A program made the position numbers and the translations under genes. DNA of 64,000 nucleotides from Gnetum montanum (taxonomy: Eukaryota; Streptophyta; Gnetopsida; Gnetales; Gnetaceae). The notes under the pieces are model-generated. The model did no database searches and had not been told where the DNA came from. It saw nothing but the letters and a program-made list of their open reading frames with translations. Numbering within the stretch: the first letter of the stretch is position 1; each line of letters opens with the position of its first letter. Shown here one piece after another: positions 22,443 through 33,853 of this stretch. The stretch lies in NCBI GenBank assembly GCA_015680685.1, contig MNCI01002923.1, forward strand, positions 1,242,458-1,306,457. The letters run 5' to 3'.

Positions 22443-25214
22443 TCATGTGGTTCATGGAGGTGGTGGATCCTCCATTGGTGCTTTAACTTTGTCTAGCCCT
22501 GTAGGCTTCTAATATTGTTGACAAGTGAGAAGCGCCTATAGTTTCTCTTCTTCTGTCCGAGGATCATGCACAATCCATGCTGATGTTCTAATGTTTGATG
22601 GAGCTAGCACCTCCCACAAACATGGCAACTATGGAAACATCTGATTTTCTTTAACATACCACGTAGAAAACTACCGTCATTCCTCCTCATAGGCTCTAGC
22701 TTTGTCTTGTAATTTCTAGTAATCTGTTAACCATCAAGCCAAGTTTGCTGCTACATCTTTTTAGTTATGGTAGCTTTCTTTGACCACTTCTAATTTAGAG
22801 TTTGCTACTTCTAATTTTTGTAATGTCTTCTTATGTTCCAAAAACTCTGTATCATACTTAGCATAAGTGACAGCTACCTACTTCTTAAGCTTAGTTCTTA
22901 GGTGCCCTGCTGCTAACATGGCCAAGTTGGCATATCACAGGTTTGCCAACTCCATGTCTTTGTTAAGTCCTCAATCTGCAGATCTTGATTTTCAATTCTG
23001 CTTAGTAGGCAAAGGCATACGTATCTAGTACGATAGCCAATCAATGTGTTGAGTACTAAAAGAATTAATGTGAGTCTTTGCCACATAAATCTCCTTTTCA
23101 ATGATTTCCTTGTACATTCCCACCTAATCATAGAAATGTTCTTTTTACTTCTCATGCTTCTTAGCCTCATTTTTCCATGCACTTATTTCTATGGTCGTCT
23201 TTTCTTGGATGGTGTGGACCTCCTCCATGAAGAGGGTTCTATTCTCCTTGGCCAAGCGATTCATGTCTTAGTTGACCCAAACTAATTATTCTCGCATTTG
23301 TTGGAAACTTTCTTTGAAAATTTTCTTCTATTTCTCAACTATCATCAACCAAATATTTTTGGCAGCAAGTAGTTTATTCTCCTCTTGTGAGCCCTTGTGA
23401 GCTTTAGCATGTGTATACATCTGAGCTTGTGCCTTTGAAGCATCCCAATCAACATGTTCTTTTTCCCTTGCCATCTTTTTATTTTCTTCCAACAATTTAT
23501 TTAGTTTCTCAATTCTAAAAATGTCTAATTGGTCAGCTGTAATAAATTGAAAAGGATCCCTTCATTTAGCATGTAGGATGATGAGCTTTTCTTGTAATCT
23601 TTGCAACTCTACTTCTACGTGCTCAGCCCTAACTTCAGCAATGACCAATTTTCCTTTGGTGAAAATGATCTCTGATTGTGCTACTATGACATCTTGGAGG
23701 ATGTCAAGCAAGGACATCATAACTTGTCATGTTTGTGGCAAGTGATCCAAAGCATCCTCATGTTCCGTAGGAGTCATTGAGGAACTGGCCAAAACTTGAG
23801 CATCACGTGCTCCTATGAAATCTACTGGTGGCACAATAGGGATGTTAAACGATTCTCTGATGTGGCCTACGACCACCTCTACTATGCCCTCCACATCCTA
23901 GTGCTACATGACCACCACCATGGCACCTTCACTAGATTCTAATTTGACTTGGAAGAATGCAACATTCCTAGTGATCTGCTAAGACCACTAGGACTCTCCT
24001 CCTAAAATCATTGAAATATTTCCACTTGCAGGGTTGGTAGAAACAGTGCATTGTATGAAATCATCAATGACCCTGAATAGGTTTTCAGCATCACGACTTC
24101 CCCAACTAACCATCTCAACAATTGTTCGAAGGTGACTAATAAATAATCGATAGTCTTGTTGCAGGAGTGACAATTATTGGACTTGCTCACTTATGGATTG
24201 TGTGTTGGGCCCTACTTCCTGTTATTAGCTAGGTCCTACCATTTGAGGCAAAGTGGGCCTAACCGTTTGCTCTTCCTCTTGTTCTAATTGCTCACTAACA
24301 TCTTTCCTTGGCACCGACAGTTTAAGCAGTTCAACATATGAAGCAATTTTGGCTTTTCTAGGAACATCATTCATGTAGCCCAAGATTCCAACACGTCTGC
24401 ATAGCTTCCTAATAAAACAAGGGAAAGGTAAGGCAAGCTTCCCTATCTTCCTTTCTTCAAATTTCCTTAATATCTCCATCAAATATAAATGGGACAAATT
24501 CGCATTAAATTTTCCAATCAAAATTGCACTGCCCCATGTTGCATAAGTAGATAATCTATTTAAACCTTTGGTGGGAAAAAGGTGATAAGTGTCAATCTTA
24601 AAGTAGATCCTCTCTTCTAGGGTCAATTTTCCATAAACTTTATTTTTCTTATCATAATCTTGTTTCAACCATAATTTCCTTGCATCTACATCTGAGTGAG
24701 TGGACAAATGAGCAACTTTTGGTCCTTCATTTGGAAGACTTAGGACCTTTGCAATGGCCTTTACAAAAAAATCAATGAAAATACCACCTATAATGGCAAT
24801 GGTGCCTTCCTCCTTGCCATGCCAAAATTGGTATGTTTCACAATACCAATCACCACTCTCTAAGAGGATGAGCTATAGTGAATATGCCTTAAGTTGAGTC
24901 TTCACTAGTTTAGGGGCAAACTTAGTGAAAGGACCAAAATTGAGCTCCACTATCACAGCTGCAAAGGTGGACTTCTCCCGAATGGCTTGAAGACATTCAG
25001 GGGACCGCGTAATATGTTGCCTTGGTTTCAGGGCTCTAACTTTGCCACCTTCTACATCGCTATATTACACTATTGTAGGGGTTTCCTAATGAAAGTTGAA
25101 TGAGGGGGCCTCCTACTCTGCATGTTCTATGTGAGGTTCCTCGCCTCTACCTCCTCTCAGGAATTTAGCTGCACCTTAGGAAGGTCTTGCTCGATCTCCT
25201 CTTTTTGGGACCAT
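22443..25214 (-). pseudogene. B-2 ORF2: globular domain plus long coiled coil, function unknown
   Basis: The likely start is MVPKRGDRARPS (ATG 25214); the stop is TGA 22445-22443. With its stops ignored it is about 920 codons. The N-terminal third has VIVELNFGPFTKFAPKLVK, FWHGKEEGTIAIIGG and an open block (24707-24225) with LTLEERIYFKIDTYHLFPTKG. The layout (Trp-rich start, an invariant TKGLNRLSTYA block, then a hydrophobic NLSHLYLMEIL) recalls the putative plant transposon-protein or mobile-domain proteins found in retroelements; this is a weak likeness only. The C-terminal half is Glu/Lys/Leu/Gln-rich coiled coil (about 23720-22600), ending PMEDPPPP. B-1 carries the same protein (about 54850-57409). 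Confidence 0.6.
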
Positions 25215-26535
25215 CTGTAATCACACAAAAATCATTGTTACTAAGGTTGTGTAGAGAAATTTTTATCAATTCATACCTCACTCATTACCTTAATTAACAA
25301 TCCATAATTACATAGTGTGATTTTTAGAGTTAGAAATAGTTTTGAGAAGTGGCTCCAAAAGGTGTTATTGTTGACCTTATAATCATTTAGGTGGCCTGGG
25401 TGATTGATAAAAATTACCTTGTCACTTAAACACAGAAGGTTTCTTTGGTAAACATTGAATTTCTTACCCCTATAATATCCTTTGAATGATGGAAAATTTT
25501 GAAAAACGTTTGCACACCTCCCACTACAATACTCCTCCATGACTAAATGGAACACTCCAAGTTCAACTAGCATCAAACAAAATTGAAATCAAAATGTTAG
25601 GGAGCAAGATATTGCACTTCGAAGATGGAGATGTAAAGCTCTAAGTTGCAAAGGAAAATTTCAACAACTCCCCTAGTGTCAAATGATAGAAATGAACTTG
25701 AAGTGGACAGGGTTGTGAGCATATATAGGTAGGGGAGATGCGATATTACATACATACATCCCCACAAAAATTCATTGAATGCAAGGACTAAGTGGGAATA
25801 ATAAATTTTTAATATGTAATGAAGGATTAAAAATTGAATTGGAAGCTTTGGGGTATTCAGAAAATTAATTTTGAGGCACCAAAACTATTCCATGATGGGA
25901 TCATATATGAAAATTTGTGAAAAGGAGCTAGGATGAAGGGTGTATAGTAATTGTTGTGGAATGATTGATTAAAATGATAGGGAAAAGGATAATTCACTTA
26001 GGTAAGTAGGTGGAGAATGTAAAATAATGCATTGTGTGCAATAGGGACAGGTTACAAAAGTTACACAAGTGGGTCCTCCCCAAAGTAGGCTCTAGCCTAT
26101 GATGCCCTTGTGGAACCACACCTCTAATGTTTGTAGACACTAGAGAAGTTGAATGCAACATATACCTATGAACAAAACACACATGTTAAAACCACCAAGT
26201 TGAGATAATAACTCTATGTTACACCAACCATAAGTATGAACACTCAGACAATGAGATGAGATGGACGTAGAAGGGATCGCAAAAATCGAGACATGAGGTT
26301 TCTCATGATGGTCACAATGGAATCTTGTGTGTAATTCATGGTTAAATAACCATGTGTCTAGCTTTCCAAGTTCTAGACCAAGTCTACCACATTGCAGTGA
26401 CACCGCATTACTTCATCCCATCGACAAACAACCATAAGCCTACTAGAGTTGCAAGGAGTAATGTCACTTGGTGTTTTGTTCAAGGAATGAGCAGGAGAGG
26501 AGTGTCATAATGGCTCACTCTCTTTCTTTTCTTCT

Positions 26536-26584
<49 letters not shown>

Positions 26585-27505
26585 ATTTTTGTTTGGCTCT
26601 ATGAAGTTGCCTACCTTCAAGCATGTGTACATGTATTTCCAGTGGGATCCACACAGAAGCTAATTTAGTGTCATTTAAGTTGCTCTTACTCCCATTTTTT
26701 TAGGTCTACAAGGATATAGTTACAACCTTGGAAACACAATAGAACATACAGAAGTGGCCAAAGAGAATCTATGAATCCCCTTGATGTCACACCCTTGTCA
26801 TTCCACATTGGTTCTTTACTCAACTCTCCAGACATAATGATTATCAAATTATTTATAGTTAGATGATGAAAAAGATTACCATTGTAACCAAAGAACAAAC
26901 CTCTTATTAATGGAATGGGTGGATGGATGTCATGGTCTCAATGTCCAAATAATCAATTCCTTATGACTAGGCAACATAGAAAAAAACCTCACCTTAATGG
27001 ACAACATGATCAACTTATTCATGGTTGAGATTATAATGAAAAATTAAAAACAACAATTACAAAAAGTAAAAGAAATAGAGAAATGACAAAAAATCGTAGA
27101 AAAAAAAAAGATAAAATAACACTTAAAAATCCTAGAAATTGGAATGGGGGTGACCCCCATGACTAAACATTTGGTCATTGCTAGGATTAATAAGAGGATG
27201 AATAGGATACATGCATGTATGAAATGTTAGGGGTCCATCATGCCCCAGCCACTAGGTGTCTATTGGTGGTATGGTGGCTGGGTAGAGAAATTATTGGTCA
27301 CACACCTGATTATAGAAAGCATAGAGGGGAATGTTAGATTATGTGTGTACATTATGATGGAAATCTCACCCACTATGGCATCCTTGACTATATGGAAATA
27401 TGCATGAATCTGTGTGTTCCCTCACATTAGTGAATTCACTGGAGACTTCGGTATAGTGACAGGGGCTTTTAATGGAGCTAAGGACGGTGTGGCACTAGGT
27501 TTTCC
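25215..27505 (-). other. B-2 spacer between gag and ORF2
   Basis: About 2.3 kb without a recognisable protein domain. Parts match the equivalent spacer of B-1 (about 53160-54850), for example TGCGGTGTCACTG-like and GACTTGGTCT-like stretches on the - strand near 26400. The spacer is therefore a shared part of the family where pol would normally be. Confidence 0.6.
26519..26580 (+). repeat. CT microsatellite
   Basis: A pyrimidine tract includes about 17 uninterrupted CT units (26545-26578), followed by TTTCCC. It lies in the non-coding part of B-2 between gag and ORF2. Confidence 0.95.
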
Positions 27506-29604
27506 TTAGGCTTGTTTAGAAGGTGAAGTAGGTTCAAAAGTGTGATTCTTCTTCTTATGGTCATGCATAAAGAAGGGATGCTTCCAACATTGCAGAGGGA
27601 ACCTACTTTTGTTAATAGCAGTAGCATAAGTTACATCTGTTGGTTGGCATGGTGGTGCAAAACCATCCAATACATCTGATGGCAATGTAGAAGGAGATGA
27701 AGGATGAGAATACCGAGGGTGAGGAGAAGTGTGAGACATATGAGGTGGTGATCCCTTAGGAGAAGATATGGGTTGATGGTGCTTGGGAGAGTGATAACAG
27801 TGATTGGAAATAAAGGATTCAAAACCAATTGGAGAAATAGGATGTTGAACATAGTAGGCATTTGGTATTGGCAGACAGGGAGGATGTGGCTGGCTAAATG
27901 GTGGCCTTCTCCATGCCTGTGAGTTTTGCCACTACAGTGGAGCAAAGTGTTGAGGCTGGTAATAGCTCCCCTCAAGATAGTACAATGGGTCATGGGGTTG
28001 TCCATAATTACCTTGTGGAACAAGGATACGCCTAAATCAATACCTTTTTAGGAATTTTGGATGCAGCTTCCATACCCAATGCTCATATAGATGTTACAAG
28101 ATCAAGTAATGGCCCTTTGGATGGTCATGTAAATAGACATCACATCCATCCTTATTATCTGTAGTTGAGTTGTTGGCCTCGTTACCCTTACCCATTCTCC
28201 CTGGTTGTTGAATAGTATTCTTAATTAATTTTTATTTTTGTGCCCTTTGTTTGTATTGATTGCCAAGTTTATTTTGGATGACCCTCTCCCTGATAGTGTC
28301 TTCTAGTTCACACTTTGTTCATTTGCCCATACAGTCATCTTGTTATGCTTTGCCTCAATTTCATCTATCGATTTTTATATTGGCAAAGGTTGGAACAGTA
28401 TCGTCCTTTCGGAATCGATTGTTTCCTTTTCATTGTCGCTTTGAATCCTTGTTGTTTCTTGAGTTGGGTCCCGCTCAAATGCTTTGGCATTCTCCCATTT
28501 AGATAATTCTCTCTCTTCTTTTGTTAGATGCTCTATTACTTCTTCGACCTGGTGGCCTTGGAGCTTATATAGTTGTCCTCAAGCATACTTTCTAAGGTTC
28601 ACCCTTACTTCGTTACTAAGCCCATCTATAATGTGGAGTATTTGCTCTTTCTTGGAGAACCTATGACTTGGAAATTTATTTAGTAAGGCAGAGTCTCTAT
28701 CTAAGGCCATGTCCAAGGATTCCTGTTGTTCTTGTTTCCATCCTTGGATTTGTCTCCTCAAGGCAGACACTTGTGCATAGGTCTTGTATCTTTTAATGAA
28801 ACATTTCAACATGGTTGATCATTATCTAATTGAATTTGGTTCCAATAATCTATACCACACTTTGGGTTTATCAATTAGTATCCTAAGGAAGAGCTTAAGC
28901 TTTTACCATTTACTATCCATGTTGTTAAGCACACAAGCATCATGGAAAGCTTGTAAATGATGTTGTAGATCTAAATCATAGCCTCTAGCAGATTTTGGAA
29001 TATTGTTCAAGTCAAGCTTAGGTAGTCGACTCTTTTTACGATGCCTATGAGATATCTTAATAGCCTCTGTGATGTACATTAGGCTTTTAGGGACTAATAA
29101 GGATTTATCATTGTCAAACAAGTTGTGATTAGAATCTTTATTTAATTTATGGTAATGATGGGGCTTGTCTTCATGTTGATGACCTTGAGTGTGTTTGTGG
29201 GTTTGATTTTTGCTTTTACTTTGACCCTTTCGTGGAGCTCTATCTCTATACTTATGTTCATCTTTGTCAAAACTAGACATTGAAGTTGAGGGGGAAGATG
29301 AAGAGGAACTAGTAGGATAGCCATGGCTTCTATAATGTTCTTCATGGTGCCTTGGTTTATCATTTCTAAGTACCGAGGACGTCTTAGGCCTTGAGTCCTC
29401 CCCTATTTTAAGACTGATGTCATCTTCTTCAAGATTGTTTGCCTTAGGTGAATGTAGTCTTTGAGTGTTGTTAAGATGGCCATGGTCATGAAAAACCCCT
29501 TCATAAGATGGATCACACTAATATTCTTCATTGTATAATTCGTTAGTTCTCCAATGAATAGTTGTGCTACATGGTTCATAATCATTTATACATGAGTGAG
29601 ACAT
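27506..29604 (-). pseudogene. B-2 gag (broken)
   Basis: The likely start is MSHSCINDYEP (ATG 29604). The frame passes a stop, then a Ser-rich and Lys/His-rich segment (29280-29100). It continues with PKLDLNNIPKSARGYDLDLQ, HHLQAFHDACVLNNMD (about 28990-28905) and the gag core KTYAQVSALRRQIQGWKQEQ (28790-28730) with IDGLSNEVRVNLRKYA. It ends in a His/Pro/Ser-rich tail with SRFPLQCWKHPFFMHDHKKK. The core spacing is that of the Ty3-type Retrotrans_gag domain. Several stops and frame changes interrupt it. It matches the B-1 gag (51209-52406). Confidence 0.75.
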
Positions 29605-29711
29605 TATTGTTGATTTGTGATGTGTGTTTGAATACTTCTTGAAAGATATATCATTTAATGCCTTGTTATAGTGATCTTGTGTAATATAACCAATCTAGAT
29701 AGCTAGCACCA

Positions 29712-29729
29712 TCCCTGGCAATGGCACCA
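29712..29729 (-). other. Primer-binding site of B-2
   Basis: On the - strand it reads TGGTGCCATTGCCAGGGA, starting 1 base after the LTR. B-1 has TGGCGCCATTGCTAGGGA at the same place. These resemble the TGGCGCCGTTGCCGGGGA type common in plant Ty3/gypsy elements. Confidence 0.8.
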
Positions 29730-29730
29730 A

Positions 29731-30519
29731 TGATAAGCAATGAGGTACCCCTATGCTCAACAATATAAATACAATCATGTATGCATGATTTAGTTGAACT
29801 CTGTAGATGCACTAGTTTTGGCACCTAGATAGTTATACGTTGATTACAATTCACTATCTTCCCACCTGGACTAGTAGTAGCTTTGTCACGTATGGTTTAG
29901 TCCAGAGTGAGGCATATGATGTGGTCCTAATCTTACGTTACTCCTGATAATAGAAAGGATAATTTGATTAAGCTAATAATGGAAGCAAAACCTAAATTAG
30001 CCTATGGTAATGGTATCCATCCTTAACCATCCGTACACGTCTTGGACTTCATGGGATTACTGCTAGGCATGCCAAATATTCGCACTTAAACGCTCATGAT
30101 TAAGGCATACACATTCCACTTAATGATAAGGAAAAGTAAATAACAATAAATCAACTATTAACTAAAGAAGATATTAAATAATTAAAATAACAAAATTAAT
30201 CTAAGTGAATGCTACAATGATGAAAGTAATCTTGATCTTTATTGTCGATCATGCACGTGTCCAAGTACATCACACTCGAACAAAGGTGTCATACAATTAC
30301 AAACATCACACTGTAGGCATGCACTAAAAATAATTGAAAGCTAAACTACCAAAAGAAAAGAACTTCTAACTCTCTAATGATCTAATCCTCTTCTCATTGT
30401 GGGCCTAAGTGTTGTATTTATAGATTAACATTGGAATCACGATATCATGTATACAATATCGTCTCCAGGCCGTGATATCGCATACCTGATATTGGGGCCT
30501 AGCAAACCACGATTCATCA
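29731..30519 (-). repeat. B-2 5' LTR
   Basis: In element sense it starts TGATGAATCG (30519) and ends near GCTTATCA (29731). TATAAATA is at 30422-30415, preceded by several GATATC-like palindromes (30440-30495). It aligns with 21529-22275 and with the B-1 LTRs. The TSD copy GTGTA follows at 30520-30524. Confidence 0.9.
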
Positions 30520-31125
30520 GTGTAGTTTTGATCAATTCTTTATAATGAATCCTATCTACCTAAACTACCCCTTTTAATTGTTCATGCCAAGTTCATGGGT
30601 TTTGGGCTATCATTTTCTTAATTCCATCCAATATAATTTTATTGGAGGACTCAACCAAACCATTACTTTGTGGATAATATTTAGTTACATCCTTAATAAT
30701 AACATTATGTTCTCTAGCCCAATTTGTAAACTTTATGGAGATGAAGGTGGGTCTGTTACTGACTACTAAAGCATGAGGATACCCATATTTAGAGATTATA
30801 TTGTATTCTAAGAAGTGAATAACTTCATAAGATGATGTGATTTTAGTTACTTTCACTTCTAACCAACTTGTGCAATAAGAAATGTCTGTTAATATAAATT
30901 TGTATAGGGTAATAGACAAAGGATTAATCACTCTAATAAAATCTAAAGCCCATTGTGCAAAATGGTCCAGTTTCTATTATAGGCTATAAAGGGGCTGAAC
31001 TCCTAGGATCTTTACCTTTCAATATTTGACATTGGACACAAGTTCTAACTAGGTTGTATGCATCATTGATCATAGTGAGCCAATAATAACTAACCCTCAT
31101 GATTTTATGAACTAACAAACGATAT
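30520..31125 (-). pseudogene. Host H integrase middle piece (second of three)
   Basis: On the - strand this carries the rest of the zinc-binding region (RTCVQCQ, about 31056-31036) and then the catalytic core: SYCTSWLEVKVTKITSSYEV (about 30875-30815) and FTNWAREHNVIIKDVTKYYP, followed by QSNGLVESSNKIILDGIKK (about 30665-30610), with Glu at the third catalytic place. The segment usually holding the second catalytic Asp reads SNRPTF. The frame joins 58446-59290 and 21147-21528 across the TSDs, so both B elements went into one pol gene. Confidence 0.85.
31121..31125 (+). repeat. Target-site duplication of B-1, left copy
   Basis: GATAT here and at 58446-58450 flank B-1 exactly. Confidence 0.9.
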
Positions 31126-31981
31126 TAATGAATCGTGATTTGCTAGGCCCCGATATTGGACCCTCGATATCGAGTCCTTGATATCGGGTACGTGATATCA
31201 TGGCCTAAATAACAATATCAGATACACAATATCGTGATCCCTGTGTAAGCCTATAAATACACATTTGGGCACACAGGAAAAGGGAGTCAGTAGGTGTAAG
31301 TGTAGAGTCTTTTTGTTCATTTTTTAATTCATTTCAATTTTTCCCCAGTGCATGCATGCAATGTAATGATTGTAATTATATGAAACCTTTATTCGAGTGT
31401 GATGTACTTGGACATGCACATGACCGGCAATAAAGATCAAGATTACTTCATCATTGCAGCATTCACTTAGCTTTTATTTTGCCATTGTTTCTTTAGTTAA
31501 TATTTACTTTATTGTCATTTACATTTCATGTTGTTAATGTGGAATGAGTACGAATTAATCACAAGCATTTAAGTGGGACTACTTGGTATCCCAGTAGCAT
31601 ATCTAGGAGTGCTTAAGTAACATGTACTTGGTAATCATAGAAGCAGTACACGAAGTCCAAGATGTGTACGGATGATTAAGGACAAATGCTCATTGCACTT
31701 AGGCTAGCTTAGATTTCCTTCTCATATTTCTCATTAGCTTAATTAAAGTTATTCTCTATTGTCCTTAGGATTAGCATAGTGATAAGAAACACACTATACA
31801 CCTCACTCTGGACTAAACCATACGTGACAAGCAAATACTAGTCCAAGTGGGAAGACAGTGAACTGCAAGCAATGTGTAACTATGTAAATACCACAACTAC
31901 TCTATTTGCAAACTTCAACCAGATCATGCATACACACTTGTATTTGTATGGTTGAGTGTAGGGGTACCTTACCACTCATCA
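31126..31981 (+). repeat. B-1 5' LTR
   Basis: It starts TAATGAATCG (TG changed to TA) and ends CACTCATCA. Between about 31145 and 31235 there are repeated GATATC or near-GATATC palindromes. TATAAATA is at 31252-31259. It aligns with 57589-58445. Confidence 0.92.
31252..31259 (+). promoter_or_regulatory. TATA box of the B-1 5' LTR
   Basis: TATAAATA follows GTGTAAGCC. It is conserved in the B-1 3' LTR (57715-57722) and in both B-2 LTRs. Confidence 0.7.
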
Positions 31982-31982
31982 T

Positions 31983-32000
31983 TGGCGCCATTGCTAGGGA
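31983..32000 (+). other. Primer-binding site of B-1
   Basis: TGGCGCCATTGCTAGGGA starts 1 base after the LTR. Tat-2 inserted so close that its TSD begins 1 base beyond this site. Confidence 0.85.
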
Positions 32001-32001
32001 C

Positions 32002-32006
32002 AGTGT
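32002..32006 (+). repeat. Target-site duplication of Tat-2, left copy
   Basis: AGTGT here and AGTGC at 51098-51102 flank Tat-2; one transition separates them. Confidence 0.75.
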
Positions 32007-33839
32007 TGTAGCGACCGAAAACGTCGGTGGCTGAAACACTAACACATTGTTGGATGAACAATTTAACCCCAAATCTGTGCAAGGGCTGTGCTAGAGAGAA
32101 ACAGAAATGGGGTGCCCTTAATGGTCTCATCGATCAGACAAGAACTTAAGCAGTGTATCTTAACCTTTCATGAAAGTTTGTTTCAGAAGCAAGACATGCA
32201 AAGTAAATCGACGATCAACAAATGTAAAGTGATAAAAATAACACAAAACAACGATGATAGTAAACAAATAACAAAATGGATTTGGATGAGAAAATGCACC
32301 GCCCTAAAGGTCATGGATTTGATCCTTTTCCTTGTTTGAAAAGTGTACAATAAGTTGTGCAAGACTGGAGAAACACTGCTTACACTGAACAGTATGGTCA
32401 CAGGTCTTCTACTCGCTACTTTGTTTGTTGAGATGCAAAAATGCTCGACTCACAAAGGGATGTTTGGAGCCAACCAGAGAGCTCAAAGGTAAACAGAATG
32501 CTTAAAAATTCCAACTATGCTCTTTGAAAGCCAACTTAAAAGCCAACTACGTCAAAAATCTAATCTTTTCTGCCAACAAGCCAACCGAGAAGCCAACCTC
32601 TCAAGCGTTATTTGTTGGGGTTTTTATAGGGCTAGGAGCAGGAGGGAAACATGGTCTAGACACCGCATGTCTTGGGCCCTACAAGGTGCTAATAGGCCCA
32701 TACCATGTAGGTATGTGAAGCTAGATGTAAACTTTGTTAAGATGTGACCATACTCTTGAGACTGCATGTGTAGAAATCCAGTGTGCTAACAATGTAAGCA
32801 TAGTGGAGCCTATGCTCGAGGACTATGTCTTCCCTGCTCTTACAAGCAGGGAGTTGACCAAGGGGGTGAAAATGGAGTGGAATTGCTGATTTTTCCAAGG
32901 AGATGCCAGAGTGAGAAAAATTTTTGCCAACAAGTTCTAGAGCTACCTGAAGATGTCTTGATGCTTCTATGCCAGTGTTGTGCTACTCACGCTGTTGAAC
33001 AGATTAGTGTAGCTTAAGTAGCTGCTTGCTACACTGTGCGACGCTACATAGCGTAGCATACTGTAGCCACTGGGTTTAACAAAAATTTATTTAGGAGATG
33101 AAGAGTGTTTATCTGAGGCTTAGTCATGCTAACAACTACAACTTTTGTCCTTCATGTCGGAGAGCTTTTGAACTCACTGAACTCACGTTTGAAACAGTTT
33201 TGCTATTTTTGCATTATTGCTATGCTATGCTACACTATGTAGCATAACACAGTGTAGCAGCTAACATACCTTACTTCTTTGTTCAATCCGCCATTTTATA
33301 GAAAGAAACTTTACTCAAGGCCTAAGGACTAAGTGGGGCAACCGATTTGGGAGGCCGAAGCATTGCCAAGTGCAATTTTCTTGTTGGAATCAATTGTCAA
33401 GATGGGCCTTTCTACTTTGCCTTTGCTATGCTACATAGTGTAGCACCTTGCATTGACTCAATCCTGACTTGTCTTGCAATCATTCTGTCACTTCGCATTT
33501 GGACACTTGAGAAGCTATCTTTCAAGGCTTGCTACACTACATAGCGTAGCATAGTTTAGTAGACTTCTTCACTAGAAAACTTTTCGAACTGTTTTGCTCA
33601 TCCCAAACACTTTCGACAACTCCTAGCATGATCTCTAGGTAGACTATCAACCGAGTCAATTATCCAGTTGGGCAAGCTGGAGAGTCCAATGAGCCTATTA
33701 GCTTTGGAGATAGAAAACTTGCCAAACTGGACAATGTACCCTCAATGTGAACCATCATGATGCTGCACTTGTGGAAGTCTTTGAATAAATTCTGAGACTC
33801 TACTAAAGCATGAGGGTCCTAAAATTTTATGGTGTTTCA
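32007..33839 (-). repeat. Tat-2 3' LTR
   Basis: In element sense it starts TGAAACACCATAAAATTTTA (33839) and ends CGGTCGCTACA (32007). The TATA equivalent is TATAAAAA (32628-32621). It aligns with 49229-51097 and shares both termini with the Tat-1 LTRs. It contains several imperfect GCTAC...GTAGC inverted motifs (about 33030-33065, 33220-33260, 33425-33445, 33528-33555). Confidence 0.9.
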
Positions 33840-33853
33840 CTAGCCCCTCTTTG
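33840..33853 (-). other. Polypurine tract of Tat-2
   Basis: On the - strand it reads CAAAGAGGGGCTAG directly before the 3' LTR and follows TCGA, as in Tat-1. Confidence 0.7.

Larger units (their letters stand above)
21529..30519 (-). mobile_element. B-2: RT-less LTR element with gag and a long coiled-coil gene
   Basis: This 9-kb element lies on the - strand inside the integrase gene of host H. LTRs are 789 bp (5', right) and 747 bp (3', left). Between them, in element order, are a primer-binding site, gag (29604-27506), about 2.3 kb of mostly non-coding sequence with a CT microsatellite, ORF2 (25214-22443), and a polypurine tract (GTCATGGGGGTA). No protease, RT, RNase H or integrase motif was found. 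B-1 has the same plan, so the lack of pol is shared and not a private deletion. It would need enzymes from another element to move. Confidence 0.85.

Noticed and set aside
26468-26668. 66-codon frame with a Leu/Ser repeat
   Set aside because: It is the translation of the CT microsatellite.
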